Part shown: in pieces, positions 49,420 to 61,469 of the stretch
How positions within the stretch are numbered: the first letter of the stretch is position 1
How the letters are laid out: every line of letters begins with the position of its first letter
Assembly (NCBI GenBank): GCA_029339505.1
Contig: JAQISU010000179.1
Coordinates: forward strand, 7,375,501-7,439,500
DNA length: 64,000 nucleotides
Direction of reading: 5' to 3'
From: Unio delphinus
Taxonomy: Eukaryota > Mollusca > Bivalvia > Unionida > Unionidae
Position numbers and translations under genes: made by a program
Notes under the pieces: generated by a model
Databases searched by the model: none
What the model saw: the letters and a program-made list of their open reading frames with translations, nothing else
Told to the model about the DNA's origin: nothing

Positions 49420-52225
49420 TATTGGATTTCATGAGTTGCGTCCAATAGTTTGTAAATACCAACTAAGCAGCGTGGTGCATTGTGCATCAGCCGAAAATGG
49501 TGGAGCAATTGACCAAAACGGATAGTTTAGAAGTTTAACATCGGAAGTATGACCATGTACCAGAGGGAAGCCATAACAGGAGTTTTTGAGAGAACGGCAT
49601 TAATGTCTACAAACGTGTTTGAAAAGCTATCATGAACCCCTCTTATCCTATAATTCCCTCAGATAAAGAAAAAAAATTTGTCCTCCATTATGATGAGTGA
49701 AAAACTCACTGTTACTCACCACCCTAGTTATCGTAGAAAAGAAAAACCCAGGTTAGCCAACTCCTAAGTTCCAACCGTTTTAACATAAACACTGGGCAAG
49801 CATCTCTTCTAGTCATACATGTGGAAAGAACATTTGGCCACTGAGTACAGTATGATACAATTTGTGGTAAACTGAATTCAACATGACATTATGAATGGCA
49901 GGATGCTGGATATATTAGTGATATGTATCCGATCCAAGTTTAATAGAGTAATTAAAATATTTATAGTTTACTTTCAAATTCAGAAACATGTTGTCCGAAC
50001 GCTCATTACCGTTAAAATGTAAAATAAGTTTTAAATCCAACACACATCGACATAGATCCAAAACAAAACAATTTAACTTTATTTAACTTAATTTAACATA
50101 ATTTAAGATAAATAATATTCTACCTTTTCGGATTGGATCCATAATAGCAACAAATATCTCATTGATATTGGCCCTGAAAACCATAAAAAAAAACGGTACT
50201 TCAGAATTTTTGGAAATATACACAAGCAAATGTAATAAGAGATTACAAAAGCCAGTATATTTCCGGGACTAAAACAGTTGAATACTGGTGAAATGTTTCT
50301 GCTGAAGAAGTTGAAGGACCAGGATGGCGTTACTTTTTATACAAGATAAACACGGACTAAGAAAGAAGGAAGATATAGGTTGAATATGGTGTTATGTGAT
50401 ATCTGTAAGGTGTCCAATCACTAAAGTAAATATTTATTAGAAAGCCTGTTTCCATTTGTCAAGAAATTGATTCAAAGTTATTTCAAAGACTAAGCAAACA
50501 CGGTGAATACATTACAGTAAAAATCTCTGCACATCTATGTTATCAGCTAAATAAATATCAGAGTAGCTTAACATAACTACTTTTACCGTAATGAAGTGTA
50601 TTTAATAATGATTTTAGTGATCTGTGATTAGGCTACCAAGACAATTTCGTTACATCTCAAATTTTTAAATATCTTTCATATAACTTATTTATTTTCTTGT
50701 TATCTTTATCGGTATTGTGTGCTCAACCTTTATCCATGATTGTTAAATTGCACTTTAGGATAATGATCATTTACAAACAAGATATAAACATGATTAACCT
50801 TTGTCTACGATTTTAAGTTGTAAATAACACGTCGATATAACCTTTGGTTCAGCATAGTTTTTGGAATGACTCACGTATAGGGCAAGTGAACATATGTATA
50901 AATAAGGACTTGATAAACATGTAATTTATTCCTAGCTTAGATTATTCTCTGGAATACATTTGTTCTCATTTGTTATCAGAATTTACCGTTGTGTTCAGAT
51001 ATAATTCCATGGCACTTAGCTATGTAAATTATTCATTGGAATTAAAAAGTGCTCATTGACTTTGGATTGACCCAATTTTGTAATTATTGTGAACTCGTTC
51101 AAAGACATTCTGGATTGCATCAGTTTGGCACATCAGGGAATTCAAAACTACTGTAAATTATAACATTCTATATTTTTGGATTTTGGGGGATTTAATTTAC
51201 AATACTGTAAGTGTCTCTCAAATTGTCAGTGTGTAACTTTTATAAATTGTTGTTGACTTTACTTCAGTTATTGGTTTTACTTTTTTTTATACATAATTTA
51301 AGACATAGAATCGTAAAACTTTACAGGCATTCTTTCATCTCTGCATTCATACGTAACACATCTTATTACAAAGAACACAAAAATCCCTGACAAACAAGAA
51401 ATGATTTTTGTCCCATTCTTACAACTTGTTCTTATCTAGGCAAATAATCAATGACATTGGCATTTATATTATATTTGCCATTATTTCTTACTGCATAATA
51501 CTCATTATTTGGTTTAGTTTATCTATATGGCATTATATTGATACTATACTGATTACTGTATTCCATTATCTATTATCTTTCCGTAATCGTAATACTCATT
51601 ATTTGCTTTAGTGCATCTACATGGTGTCACGATATTTCTTCCTTTGGTTTCTGGTTATGCAATCAAGAACATCACAGTCTGTAAGCAATTATAATTCTAC
51701 ACTACAGATTTTCAGCCTTGGATCAGTAGCTTGCCCAGGTGCACTGTATTAATGTGCAGGGCCTGTAATTATTCACGCAGACATACTTCAAAAAGTAACT
51801 TTTTTCTTGCAACTATCATGTATCAGTGGTAACCCTGATACTAGGAGAAGTGATTGAACAAACACAAGTTGATAACTTTTTCCCCGTAAAATTTACTAAC
51901 ATCATAGTCTGGGGAAGGTATAACTTATTTACGTTAAGCTTCGTATTTCTGATTTGCACGGGGCTGAAAAGTGTGGAAATTACTGTTTTTACCAAAAACT
52001 TTGCCTCAAGTTCTTCATAGTTAATTTTCAATGGACTGAGATATTTTAGCTGTTTTAGTTAGTTTTTTGAAAAGTAGGAAATTGAGATGTTGAACTTGTC
52101 GGAACATATATGTTTATTAAGGACCCTGGAGTCAGCATAAATATATAGCGTTTAACCTTAAACTGGAAAATTCTCGTTCAACCAGACGTAATGTTCTACA
52201 TGTATGGCATATATCTATCTCATGA
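49420..52225. other. No feature seen
   Basis: 2.8 kb of AT-rich intergenic sequence. Only a hydrophobic 67-codon ORF at 51408-51611 and overlapping ORFs at 51816-52031 on both strands, none with a motif. Confidence 0.4.
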
Positions 52226-52229
52226 AGCC

Positions 52230-52870
52230 ATGAGATAGTTTGGTTGGTCGAGACAAAAACCATAAAGGCTCTGAGCTTAGTTAAGGGACAAACTGTTGCT
52301 GCATTCGCATCATGCCTGCCTCTTCTCCTGACAATGACTACGTTACTGAGATACCAGTGCCTGGAGGGTGGATGCTTCAATAGACGTCTTGTTGCGCGGT
52401 TTGACTAGCGGAAGAGTGTGTTGTTGATTAGGAGGTCGTGTTAGGCGCATTGATCCATTAGAAGGTATATTTTGTTGTTGTATTGCAATCACATTGGCCA
52501 GCTCTAGCAATGAGTCACCAAAGATGATGACCTTGTCTGCATGATGAACTTCTGCGATAAGAGACACAAGGTCTACATACAAATTACCCTTGTTTTGATT
52601 TGATGGCACGACACAACACCAGCTTCACATCGCTCGTCTTTGCCTCGGCCATTCCATACGAAAGTGGAGTAGTTGCAACTTCGGTGAGTTGTCATTCCTC
52701 AGCAAAGCAAGCTTCAATCAGGGCTGATATTGGAATGTTGAATCTGGACATTTCTCTGCCAACTAGAGCTCTTCATCTCAATGGTCTATTTGCTGATGTA
52801 ATGCTTTTTTGCTGCTCCCTCATCGCCACAGGACTGACATATACCAAATTGGGTGAAATGATGTAATGAC
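52230..52870 (-). mobile_element. RTE-type non-LTR retrotransposon, endonuclease fragment (decayed)
   Basis: On the - strand, broken frames recall the exonuclease-endonuclease-phosphatase domain of RTE elements often annotated in molluscs as craniofacial development protein 2-like. In order these are REMSRFNIPISALIEACFAE (family: RYKIDIAALSETR-type), EAKTSDVKLVLCRAIKSKQG, LYVDLVSLIAEVHHADKVII then FGDSLL (family GDFN motif), LVKPRNKTSI and PSRHWYLSNVVIVRRRGRHD. There is a stop after FAEE, and the GDFN catalytic Asn is lost (GDSL). A non-functional remnant; the RT part is not adjacent. Confidence 0.75.
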
Positions 52871-53529
52871 TTGCGCGTAGTTTAATTTATGTGAAAAGGT
52901 CTGCAGATTCACCCTCAGTTTCTTGTCCAGGGCTGTCAGATACAAGTCTTACGACAATGTCAAGATGCATGGAAACGAGCCTGGATGCAGTGGATGGTCC
53001 TCAGGACCCGAGTTGATGCTATACGCTGTTCACACAGCCTTATATTTTGTCTTCACAGCCAGGATAATGGGTCGCCTGATTCGCCAGAGAGGACTATCGA
53101 CAAGAAACTAGGTGTAACTTCTCACTCTGAGTCAACCGTCAATGGTAGTACCGTCCACTGTTACTCACGTTAGCTGGCGTACTCCGATTTTTGAATCTTC
53201 CAAACAATGCCTGCGTAGAGAAAGTCGTCGACTGTGTAAAATAAAACAGACAATCATTTCACTGCAAGAAAATTAAAATTAAAACTTCAATGATTACTGA
53301 ATTTTCGATAAATTGTTAATTTAATAAGTTGGGGATTGTTTTGCAAGCTATTAGTTCTCCTTTAAAATCAAGTAATTCAGAGACATACTTATCGTATTAC
53401 AGTGATAAATATTTGTGTAATTTAGCAAAAGTACAGTTCTCATTTAAGCTTTAAGGTTGTTTTTTTCTTGCACAAAATGCTGGAAAGATATTAACATTAA
53501 TAGCCATCAAACAGATGGGTTTTTAAAAC

Positions 53530-54008
53530 TTTTCGTCTTCCATTACGTTTTGTAATTATTCCCAATCCATATGTTACACACCTTTTGTAATTATTCCCAA
53601 ACAACATTGTACACACTTTTTATAATTATTTCCAAACCACATTTTACAGACTTTTTGTAATTATTCCCAAACAACATTTTACATACCTTTTGTAATTATT
53701 CCCAAACAACATTTACGCACCTTATGTAATTATTCCCAATCCACATCTTACACACGTTTTGTAATTATTCCCAAACAACATTTTACACACCTTTTGCAAT
53801 TATTTCCAAACCACACTGTACACACCTTTTGTAATTGTTTCTAAACCACATTTTACGCACGCTTTGTAATTATTCCCAAACCACATTTTTCACACGTTTT
53901 GTAATTATTTCCAAACCACATTTTAAATACCTTTTGTAATTATTCCCAAACCACATTTTACATAACTTTCGTAATTATTTCCAAACAAACATTGTACACA
54001 CCTTTGCA
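53530..54008. repeat. 35-bp minisatellite, about 13 units
   Basis: Units of TTTTGTAATTATTCCCAAAC plus AACATTTTACACACC with scattered substitutions and a few small indels. Confidence 0.93.
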
Positions 54009-54009
54009 C

Positions 54010-55080
54010 GCGTTTTATATTGCATGTATTACACTCGCCAAAAGATACGATTATCAGAAACCACAAAATGAAATTCATGCATTTAGTCAATTTGAAATAT
54101 TAAAACCGTATCTATCCTGAACTGTACATGTATCTGAATCAAAATGAATACGCACTTTGTGAGTACATATCAGCGACTGCTGCAGGTGTATGTCTAGTTC
54201 AACAGTAGCTAAATTATGTTTGCAGTATATTATTATATTCGCTTCTTAAATCAGATACAATGGTGATGCAGGTAGAATTGTTTCGCACGTACAATAATGA
54301 GTTTCTTATGATTTTGTTGTTCAACGAAATAAAGATTTTTTTTTGTTTCCATAAACTACTGAGAGCATATTTATCCAATTCAGTTTTGGATCCATCTGTT
54401 TCCTTTGCAAATATTTGTTCCGTTTCATTTAAATGCTAACTCAGTTGGTTTATCTTTTAGTGCATCAAATCAACCTTGTACCATACCGATATTTTTAATC
54501 AGTCCGTATTTGGCGTTACATGTATATCCATTTAATGTTGGGTTATTCTTGCAGTAAGCTCATGTTTGAGAGCTGCATGATTTTGTTTTTGTAGTATTCC
54601 ATCCTTTTTTCTGTTCAATAATTCTTTCTTGCAGTTATTGTACCTTCTAATTTGAATACAACAATTTAAAATCTGTAATTTAAGTTGTTAATATCTTCGA
54701 CGTTTTGACATTCTCATTTAAAATATATTTTTCCTAATTCTTTTTCTTTATGTCTTCCGTGGTTTCCGTATCTATTAGTTTATTTTTTTTTTGCTAGCTG
54801 ACACCGTATGCCTAATTTGTTATACCATGTATGTCACATTTGTTAAACCATGTATGTCACATTTGTCATGCCATTTTAAGCTAGTCTTCTTCTTCTTCTT
54901 CTTCAGCATTAATTATTATTATATACATTCGGTGAAGCGTAATTATTTTCCAAGTGTTTGTGTTCCATTTAAATAGGATAAAATAGCAAAAGATTTGGGA
55001 TGACCTTGAAGTGCCTGAAGATCACATGGAAAATTACTACGATTAAAAAGTTGCAACTGCTGAGGGTCCATGATGTGATT
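54010..55080. other. No feature seen
   Basis: T-rich intergenic sequence; short CTT repeat at 54886-54904. Confidence 0.4.
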
Positions 55081-55084
55081 TGGA

Positions 55085-55240
55085 TTTTTTAACGTAGCTT
55101 TAGCAATTTTTAAGCTATATGTCTGCAATGTGCTAATTTAAAGTGACGTAGACATGTAGCATGATGTCCAGACTGGTCACATTATCTTGACACCAGGCCG
55201 ACCAATCCTAATACTAACCTCTTAATTTAGTCACAAGCAA
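55085..55240 (-). mobile_element. SINE-1 3' fragment
   Basis: TTTTTTAACGTAGCTTTAGC, then GCTATATGTCTGCAATGTGC, ATGTAGCATGATGTC, GTCACATTATC and ACCAGGCCGACCAATCCTAA in the family order. The tRNA-like head is missing. Confidence 0.65.
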
Positions 55241-55249
55241 CCCAGACCT

Positions 55250-55340
55250 TGTGTCTGTCTGTCTGTCTATCTCTCTCTCTCTCTCTGTGTCTCTGCCTGT
55301 CTCTGTCTGTCTGTCTCTATCTCTGTCTGTCTCTCTGTTA
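55250..55340. repeat. (TCTG)n/(TCTC)n impure microsatellite
   Basis: Mixed TCTG, TCTC and TCTA units. Confidence 0.85.
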
Positions 55341-56061
55341 CTTTACCCAATAAAGCACTTTATCTGAGTTTCATAAAAAGTGATCACGTGAACACCTTCA
55401 ATATCTGCATTTCATCAAGGACAAAGATATTTCTCTTAACTTGCCAAGTGTTATCGTCAAATCTTTGAAAATAATAAGAACATTTTTGCAAAGCGTTTGA
55501 TGACTCGACTTATATATCATGTGTGTAGATCACACATAATTACGTTAAATTTTCAATTAATTTTGAAAGTCAGATTTTTGCGATATTACTATTACCTTTT
55601 TATTATTTTGCATTTCTAGACTGATAAGTTTGTATCTAAAACTGCCATACTTTCGTGTAATATACTTTGCGGTTATTATTATGTTTTCAAAGGCTATAAT
55701 GTCAAGGACAAAACTGTTAAGTGCCGTATATATTCTCATAAGGTACCATTAATTATAACAGCTAACAGCGTTAACTGCAAACATTTTGGTTCAAGATCAA
55801 ACGAGTACTGATGTCTAGTATTTTGATCGTATGCTGACTGACTTGACTAAACGTTTTAAAACAATATCCTTGAATAAAAATAATTTTCGTAAAGAGAGTT
55901 ATCAGCAGCTTAGATCCTTTCATTAATTCATATTTCAAGCTCTATAATTGCTATGGTCAGCAATTGCATATTATTTAGCTTTCTGTGAAGAGACTAGGTA
56001 CAAATGATGCATATCAGCAAAATAATTATTGTGGAATTGACATAACATTTTCAGGTCATAG

Positions 56062-56062
<1 letters not shown>

Positions 56063-56116
<54 letters not shown>
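56063..56116. repeat. (CA)n microsatellite
   Basis: About 26 CA units. Confidence 0.97.
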
Positions 56117-56117
<1 letters not shown>

Positions 56118-56371
56118 TATTGAAGTTAATAAAAATACAATACATCATTTATCTTCAAGATAAGATAACCAAAACGTTCCAATCAGTTCTGCAAGGTAAA
56201 AGTCAGGCGTTGCCACATAAAAAGAAGTCTATCTTATCTTGTTATACAAACAGATAGCTTGTGCTTTTCTGCCCTCTTATTTATGTCTCTATATTTCCAT
56301 AAATAACCCAAATTTTGACTATGTTATGCCTTTCATTAATATTGTTCGCCGAGTACTTTGGTGTGTGTTAC

Positions 56372-58300
<1,929 letters not shown>

Positions 58301-58339
58301 ACATAGGGCCTTCACTCTTGATTTCATTTTGTTACAGTT

Positions 58340-58980
58340 TTTCGTTGCTTAATGGTGTCGAATATGAGTTTATGTTGAGTTTCCAGCCATAACGTCTAGT
58401 TGGAGATTCGGTCAGGAGATTTGATGAGTAATATATGTAGGAAACAAGCATTGACGAAGCCCAGGATCTATGTTCCATGTTCTTTGTGTATCTCCGGGTC
58501 TTGCTGGCAATGATCTCCAGACCCGTAGTTCGAGCTACATAATGTGTACATGTATGCGCTGTCTTAATTGCATGTGCTGAAGTGTGTGCGTACGCGCGTG
58601 CGTGAGTGTGTATGTGTATCGTGCGCGCGCGTGTGCGGGTGTGGCTGCAGTTCAGTATCATCTGTAAAGTCCAGATACTCCAGTTTTTGAGTCATGGACC
58701 ATTATTCGCTTCTTGGTCCGTCCACTGGATCTTCATCACCAAGCCAATCATTGGTGAGAGGATCATTGGTGAAAGGAAGCATCCATGCCTGTTGTTAGTA
58801 TCAACAGAAAATGGAGGAGACAAGTCTGTGTTGTGTATGACATGACAGGTTGTGTCTTTGTAGAGGCATCGGATAATCCTGAGTCGTGTCTCGGATGTTG
58901 TAGTTCCTCAGAACTTTCCAGATGTTGCTTCTATCTACCATATCAAACATTTTTCTGAAGTCTACAAAATTTACATACAC
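58340..58980 (-). mobile_element. RTE-type non-LTR retrotransposon, reverse transcriptase fragment (decayed)
   Basis: On the - strand, fragments in the usual RT order: VNFVDFRKMFDMVDRSNIWK (family DF-KAFD palm motif), then VLRNYNIRDT, GCFLSPMILSPMIGLVMKIQ (family QGC-LSP-LF and WIMK motifs), WTDQEANNG, LEYLDFTDDTEL (family LDFADDIAL; the active-site FADD reads FTDD) and RTTGLEIIASKT (family TGLEIN-KT). Frames shift between pieces, and a CG/CA-rich tract at 58570-58640 interrupts it. It lies upstream of the endonuclease piece in - strand order, so the two are separate insertions or rearranged. Confidence 0.78.
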
Positions 58981-59115
58981 TATTCATTTATGTTACTAGC
59001 TGGTGTGTCACTAGAAAGTCGTAGATCTCCGAGTTCACTGCAGCTGCTTGTTGACACAAACAATAAAAATACAGAAATCAGCAATTATTTTTGTTAAAAT
59101 ACTAAAATAAGAGCA

Positions 59116-59116
<1 letters not shown>

Positions 59117-59176
<60 letters not shown>

Positions 59177-59220
59177 GTTATTATAATTATTATTATTATT
59201 ATCATTATTATTATTATTAT

Positions 59221-59270
<50 letters not shown>

Positions 59271-59285
59271 ATAGTAGTAGCAATT

Positions 59286-59328
<43 letters not shown>
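59117..59328. repeat. (TTA)n(GTA)n(TTA)n compound microsatellite
   Basis: TTA with single-base breaks, about 19 AGT units, then TTA again. The poly-Ile and poly-Asn ORFs are artefacts. Confidence 0.96.
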
Positions 59329-59334
59329 TAAAAC

Positions 59335-59515
59335 AAAACGTAGTATTCTTGTTAATAAAATATTGAAAAAGCACGCAGTATTCCTGATAAAATACTGAAA
59401 TAAGCACGTATTATTCTTGTTAAGATACTGAAATCAGCACGCACTCTTCTTGCTAAAATTCTGAAACCAGCAAATATTATTCTAATTACTGAAAACAGCA
59501 AGTATTATTCTTCTG
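59335..59515. repeat. Degenerate ~40-bp tandem repeat
   Basis: Four to five units with TATTATTCTTGTTAA-ATACTGAAATCAGCACG. Confidence 0.75.
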
Positions 59516-59724
59516 AAAAAAATACATAACTCCCTTGGTGGTCTTAAATTGATTTGGCGAACAAATGGTATGGCATAATCGCGTTCTTCATCAAAAAGAT
59601 CTTCAATAATTCGGAGTGTTTCATTTATATTTGTGCCATCTCGAGACCAGAAGGTTGCCGGTTTAGAATAGTCCGCAGACCGAGTTTTTACTCTAAATTG
59701 CTCTGACACGATATGACCTTTCAT
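59482..59724 (-). CDS. Unidentified ORF or exon fragment (80 aa)
   Basis: The central part, SADYSKPATFWSRDGTNINE then TLRIIEDLFDEERDYAIPFV, has a balanced, globular-protein composition unlike the AT-driven ORFs nearby, with an amphipathic acidic helix. The last residues run into the ~40-bp repeat. I see no clear acceptor or donor at its edges, so it is either a single-exon remnant or a mobile-element piece. Function unknown. Confidence 0.3.
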   Translation of the reverse strand: MKGHIVSEQFRVKTRSADYSKPATFWSRDGTNINETLRIIEDLFDEERDYAIPFVRQINLRPPRELCIFFRRIILAVFSN

Positions 59725-59759
59725 GCATTGATGTACAGTAAAGATTTAACACATAAAAA

Positions 59760-60585
59760 ACAAATTTAGTTTCCTTAGACCGTTTGTGCCTTTTTTTTTG
59801 TTGGCAACTGTGTTCAACGTTTTTAATGGTCTATACGGCTGACCCTAATAATATTTGATAGTTTTCTAGTGATAAATAAATGAAAGCTATATCTAAGGTT
59901 TTGAGGGCCACCTTTGGCAATAATACAATTAGTACACCACACAAGGACCGGAGGGCATGAATGGAAATTGATCGTGGAAATATGATAATGTCTCAACGTT
60001 TTAATATCAATAAGGTGAGAGATATACGCGATTTCTTTGCATTATTTTGACGAATATTGGAAAGAATGCAAGGATAGACCTTGACCAATTTAAGTTAATC
60101 TTCAAGTATAGTTACTTTAGGTCTGCGTTGCAAAAAATCTCACTGATTTACAATAGAAGTGTTGAACTGATTTGTTTGCTCTTTCATGGCAATTATTCAT
60201 TGATACGTATATAAAGCAAAAACACACAAATTTTAAAACGCATATCTCAGTCGAAAACATGGATTGTTGTGGATTTGTACAACACTTGGTATGGGTAACC
60301 ACAGCATAATGTTAGCAAAGAATATGTAATTTGTTCTATTTACAATCGAATCAACTTACAAATACTAACCTTCCAGAGCTTGCTGTGCTTTCCGCCTGAC
60401 ATGACAATTTATGGGCAACTTAATTATTTTCTACCTGAAATGATGAATTATGGGCAACTTTATTATACTCTTTATTTTCTTTTAAATACTTGCCCTGGAT
60501 GACAAAGTGTGACTTGGCAATGATTTCATCACCTCTAGTACATCTAGTTATCTCAGTAGGTAAGGGGAGAAAGAAACTCAGTAGG
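59760..60585. other. No feature seen
   Basis: Intergenic; a - strand 61-codon ORF at 60117-60302 has no motif. Confidence 0.4.
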
Positions 60586-60587
60586 TA

Positions 60588-60589
<2 letters not shown>

Positions 60590-60683
<94 letters not shown>
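60590..60683. repeat. (GA)n microsatellite
   Basis: About 46 GA units, preceded by a small duplication of CTCAGTAGGTAAGG. Confidence 0.97.
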
Positions 60684-60685
<2 letters not shown>

Positions 60686-60787
60686 TCACGATGGAAAGGG
60701 TGAGATACTAATTATTACGGATGGTATTATTGGTACCTATGAAAATTTATCCTATTGGGTGAATGTGGAATCTAACAATAGGATGGC

Positions 60788-61219
60788 ATGGGATTTGTGG
60801 AACATGGTGGATTTAAGGGGTACAGATTAACTGAACATGATGGAAGTTACATCAGCAACATGCGTCATTGGATGAAAAATAAAACCGCACAATTCGTAAC
60901 AGGCCAATATTGCGAGAGATCCACATTTTTGTTGACCAATAAAGACTCTTATCAAAATAAAGATCTTGACTTTGTTTTACAGTTCTGTGAGACTGGGATT
61001 TTCGTATACTTATTTTCAAATCCAGCACACCATAGCAAGTACAAAGGGAGGGGCATTCTTTTGTTTAATACACATAAGGTACATTTTGTTTTACACAAGT
61101 ATGCATACAAAGGGAGAATTATTTATTTCTTTTTATACATAACACACATGTATGCAATTACACATGCACCAGTCCCGGATTACCCATTAGTCAGAGTAGG
61201 CCCCCAGAGGCCCCCATGA
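60788..61219 (+). other. 143-codon ORF, probably not a gene
   Basis: Open frame starting MGFVEHGGFKGYRLTEHDGS. Its last ~17 codons lie inside the hAT MITE at 61170, so at most it is a host ORF cut short by the insertion. No recognised domain, no splice sites or poly(A) signal tied to it. Confidence 0.2.
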
Positions 61220-61292
61220 GACCGTGACCGTGGGTCTGGGGCCCCAAAAGTTTGACTGCCTATGGGCCTCCACGGTGCTTAATCCGGCGCTG
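61170..61292. mobile_element. hAT-type MITE with perfect 8-bp TSD
   Basis: 123 bp. It begins CAGTCCCGGATTA and ends TAATCCGGCGCTG; reverse-complemented, 11 of 13 terminal bases match. It is flanked on both sides by ACATGCAC (61162-61169 and 61293-61300), an exact 8-bp target-site duplication, the hallmark of hAT transposition. Inside is an imperfect palindrome (GGCCCCCAGAGGCCCCC and GGGGCCCC). No coding capacity; moved in trans by an autonomous hAT element (inference). Confidence 0.88.
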
Positions 61293-61384
61293 ACATGCAC
61301 GCATACCCACGCGAACATGGACAAGCTGGCAATGCATTATCAGTATTGAGTTTTCTTGAATAATAGGATGGCACTGGAACGGGT

Positions 61385-61465
61385 ATTTGGTTTGATCAGT
61401 TTGTTAAAGATAATTGGTTTGATCAGTTTGTTAACCATATTTGGTTTGATCAGTTAGTTAACCAA
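61385..61465. repeat. ~28-bp tandem repeat, three units
   Basis: TTGGTTTGATCAGTTTGTTA occurs three times, the last with one change. Confidence 0.85.
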
Positions 61466-61469
61466 CGCT

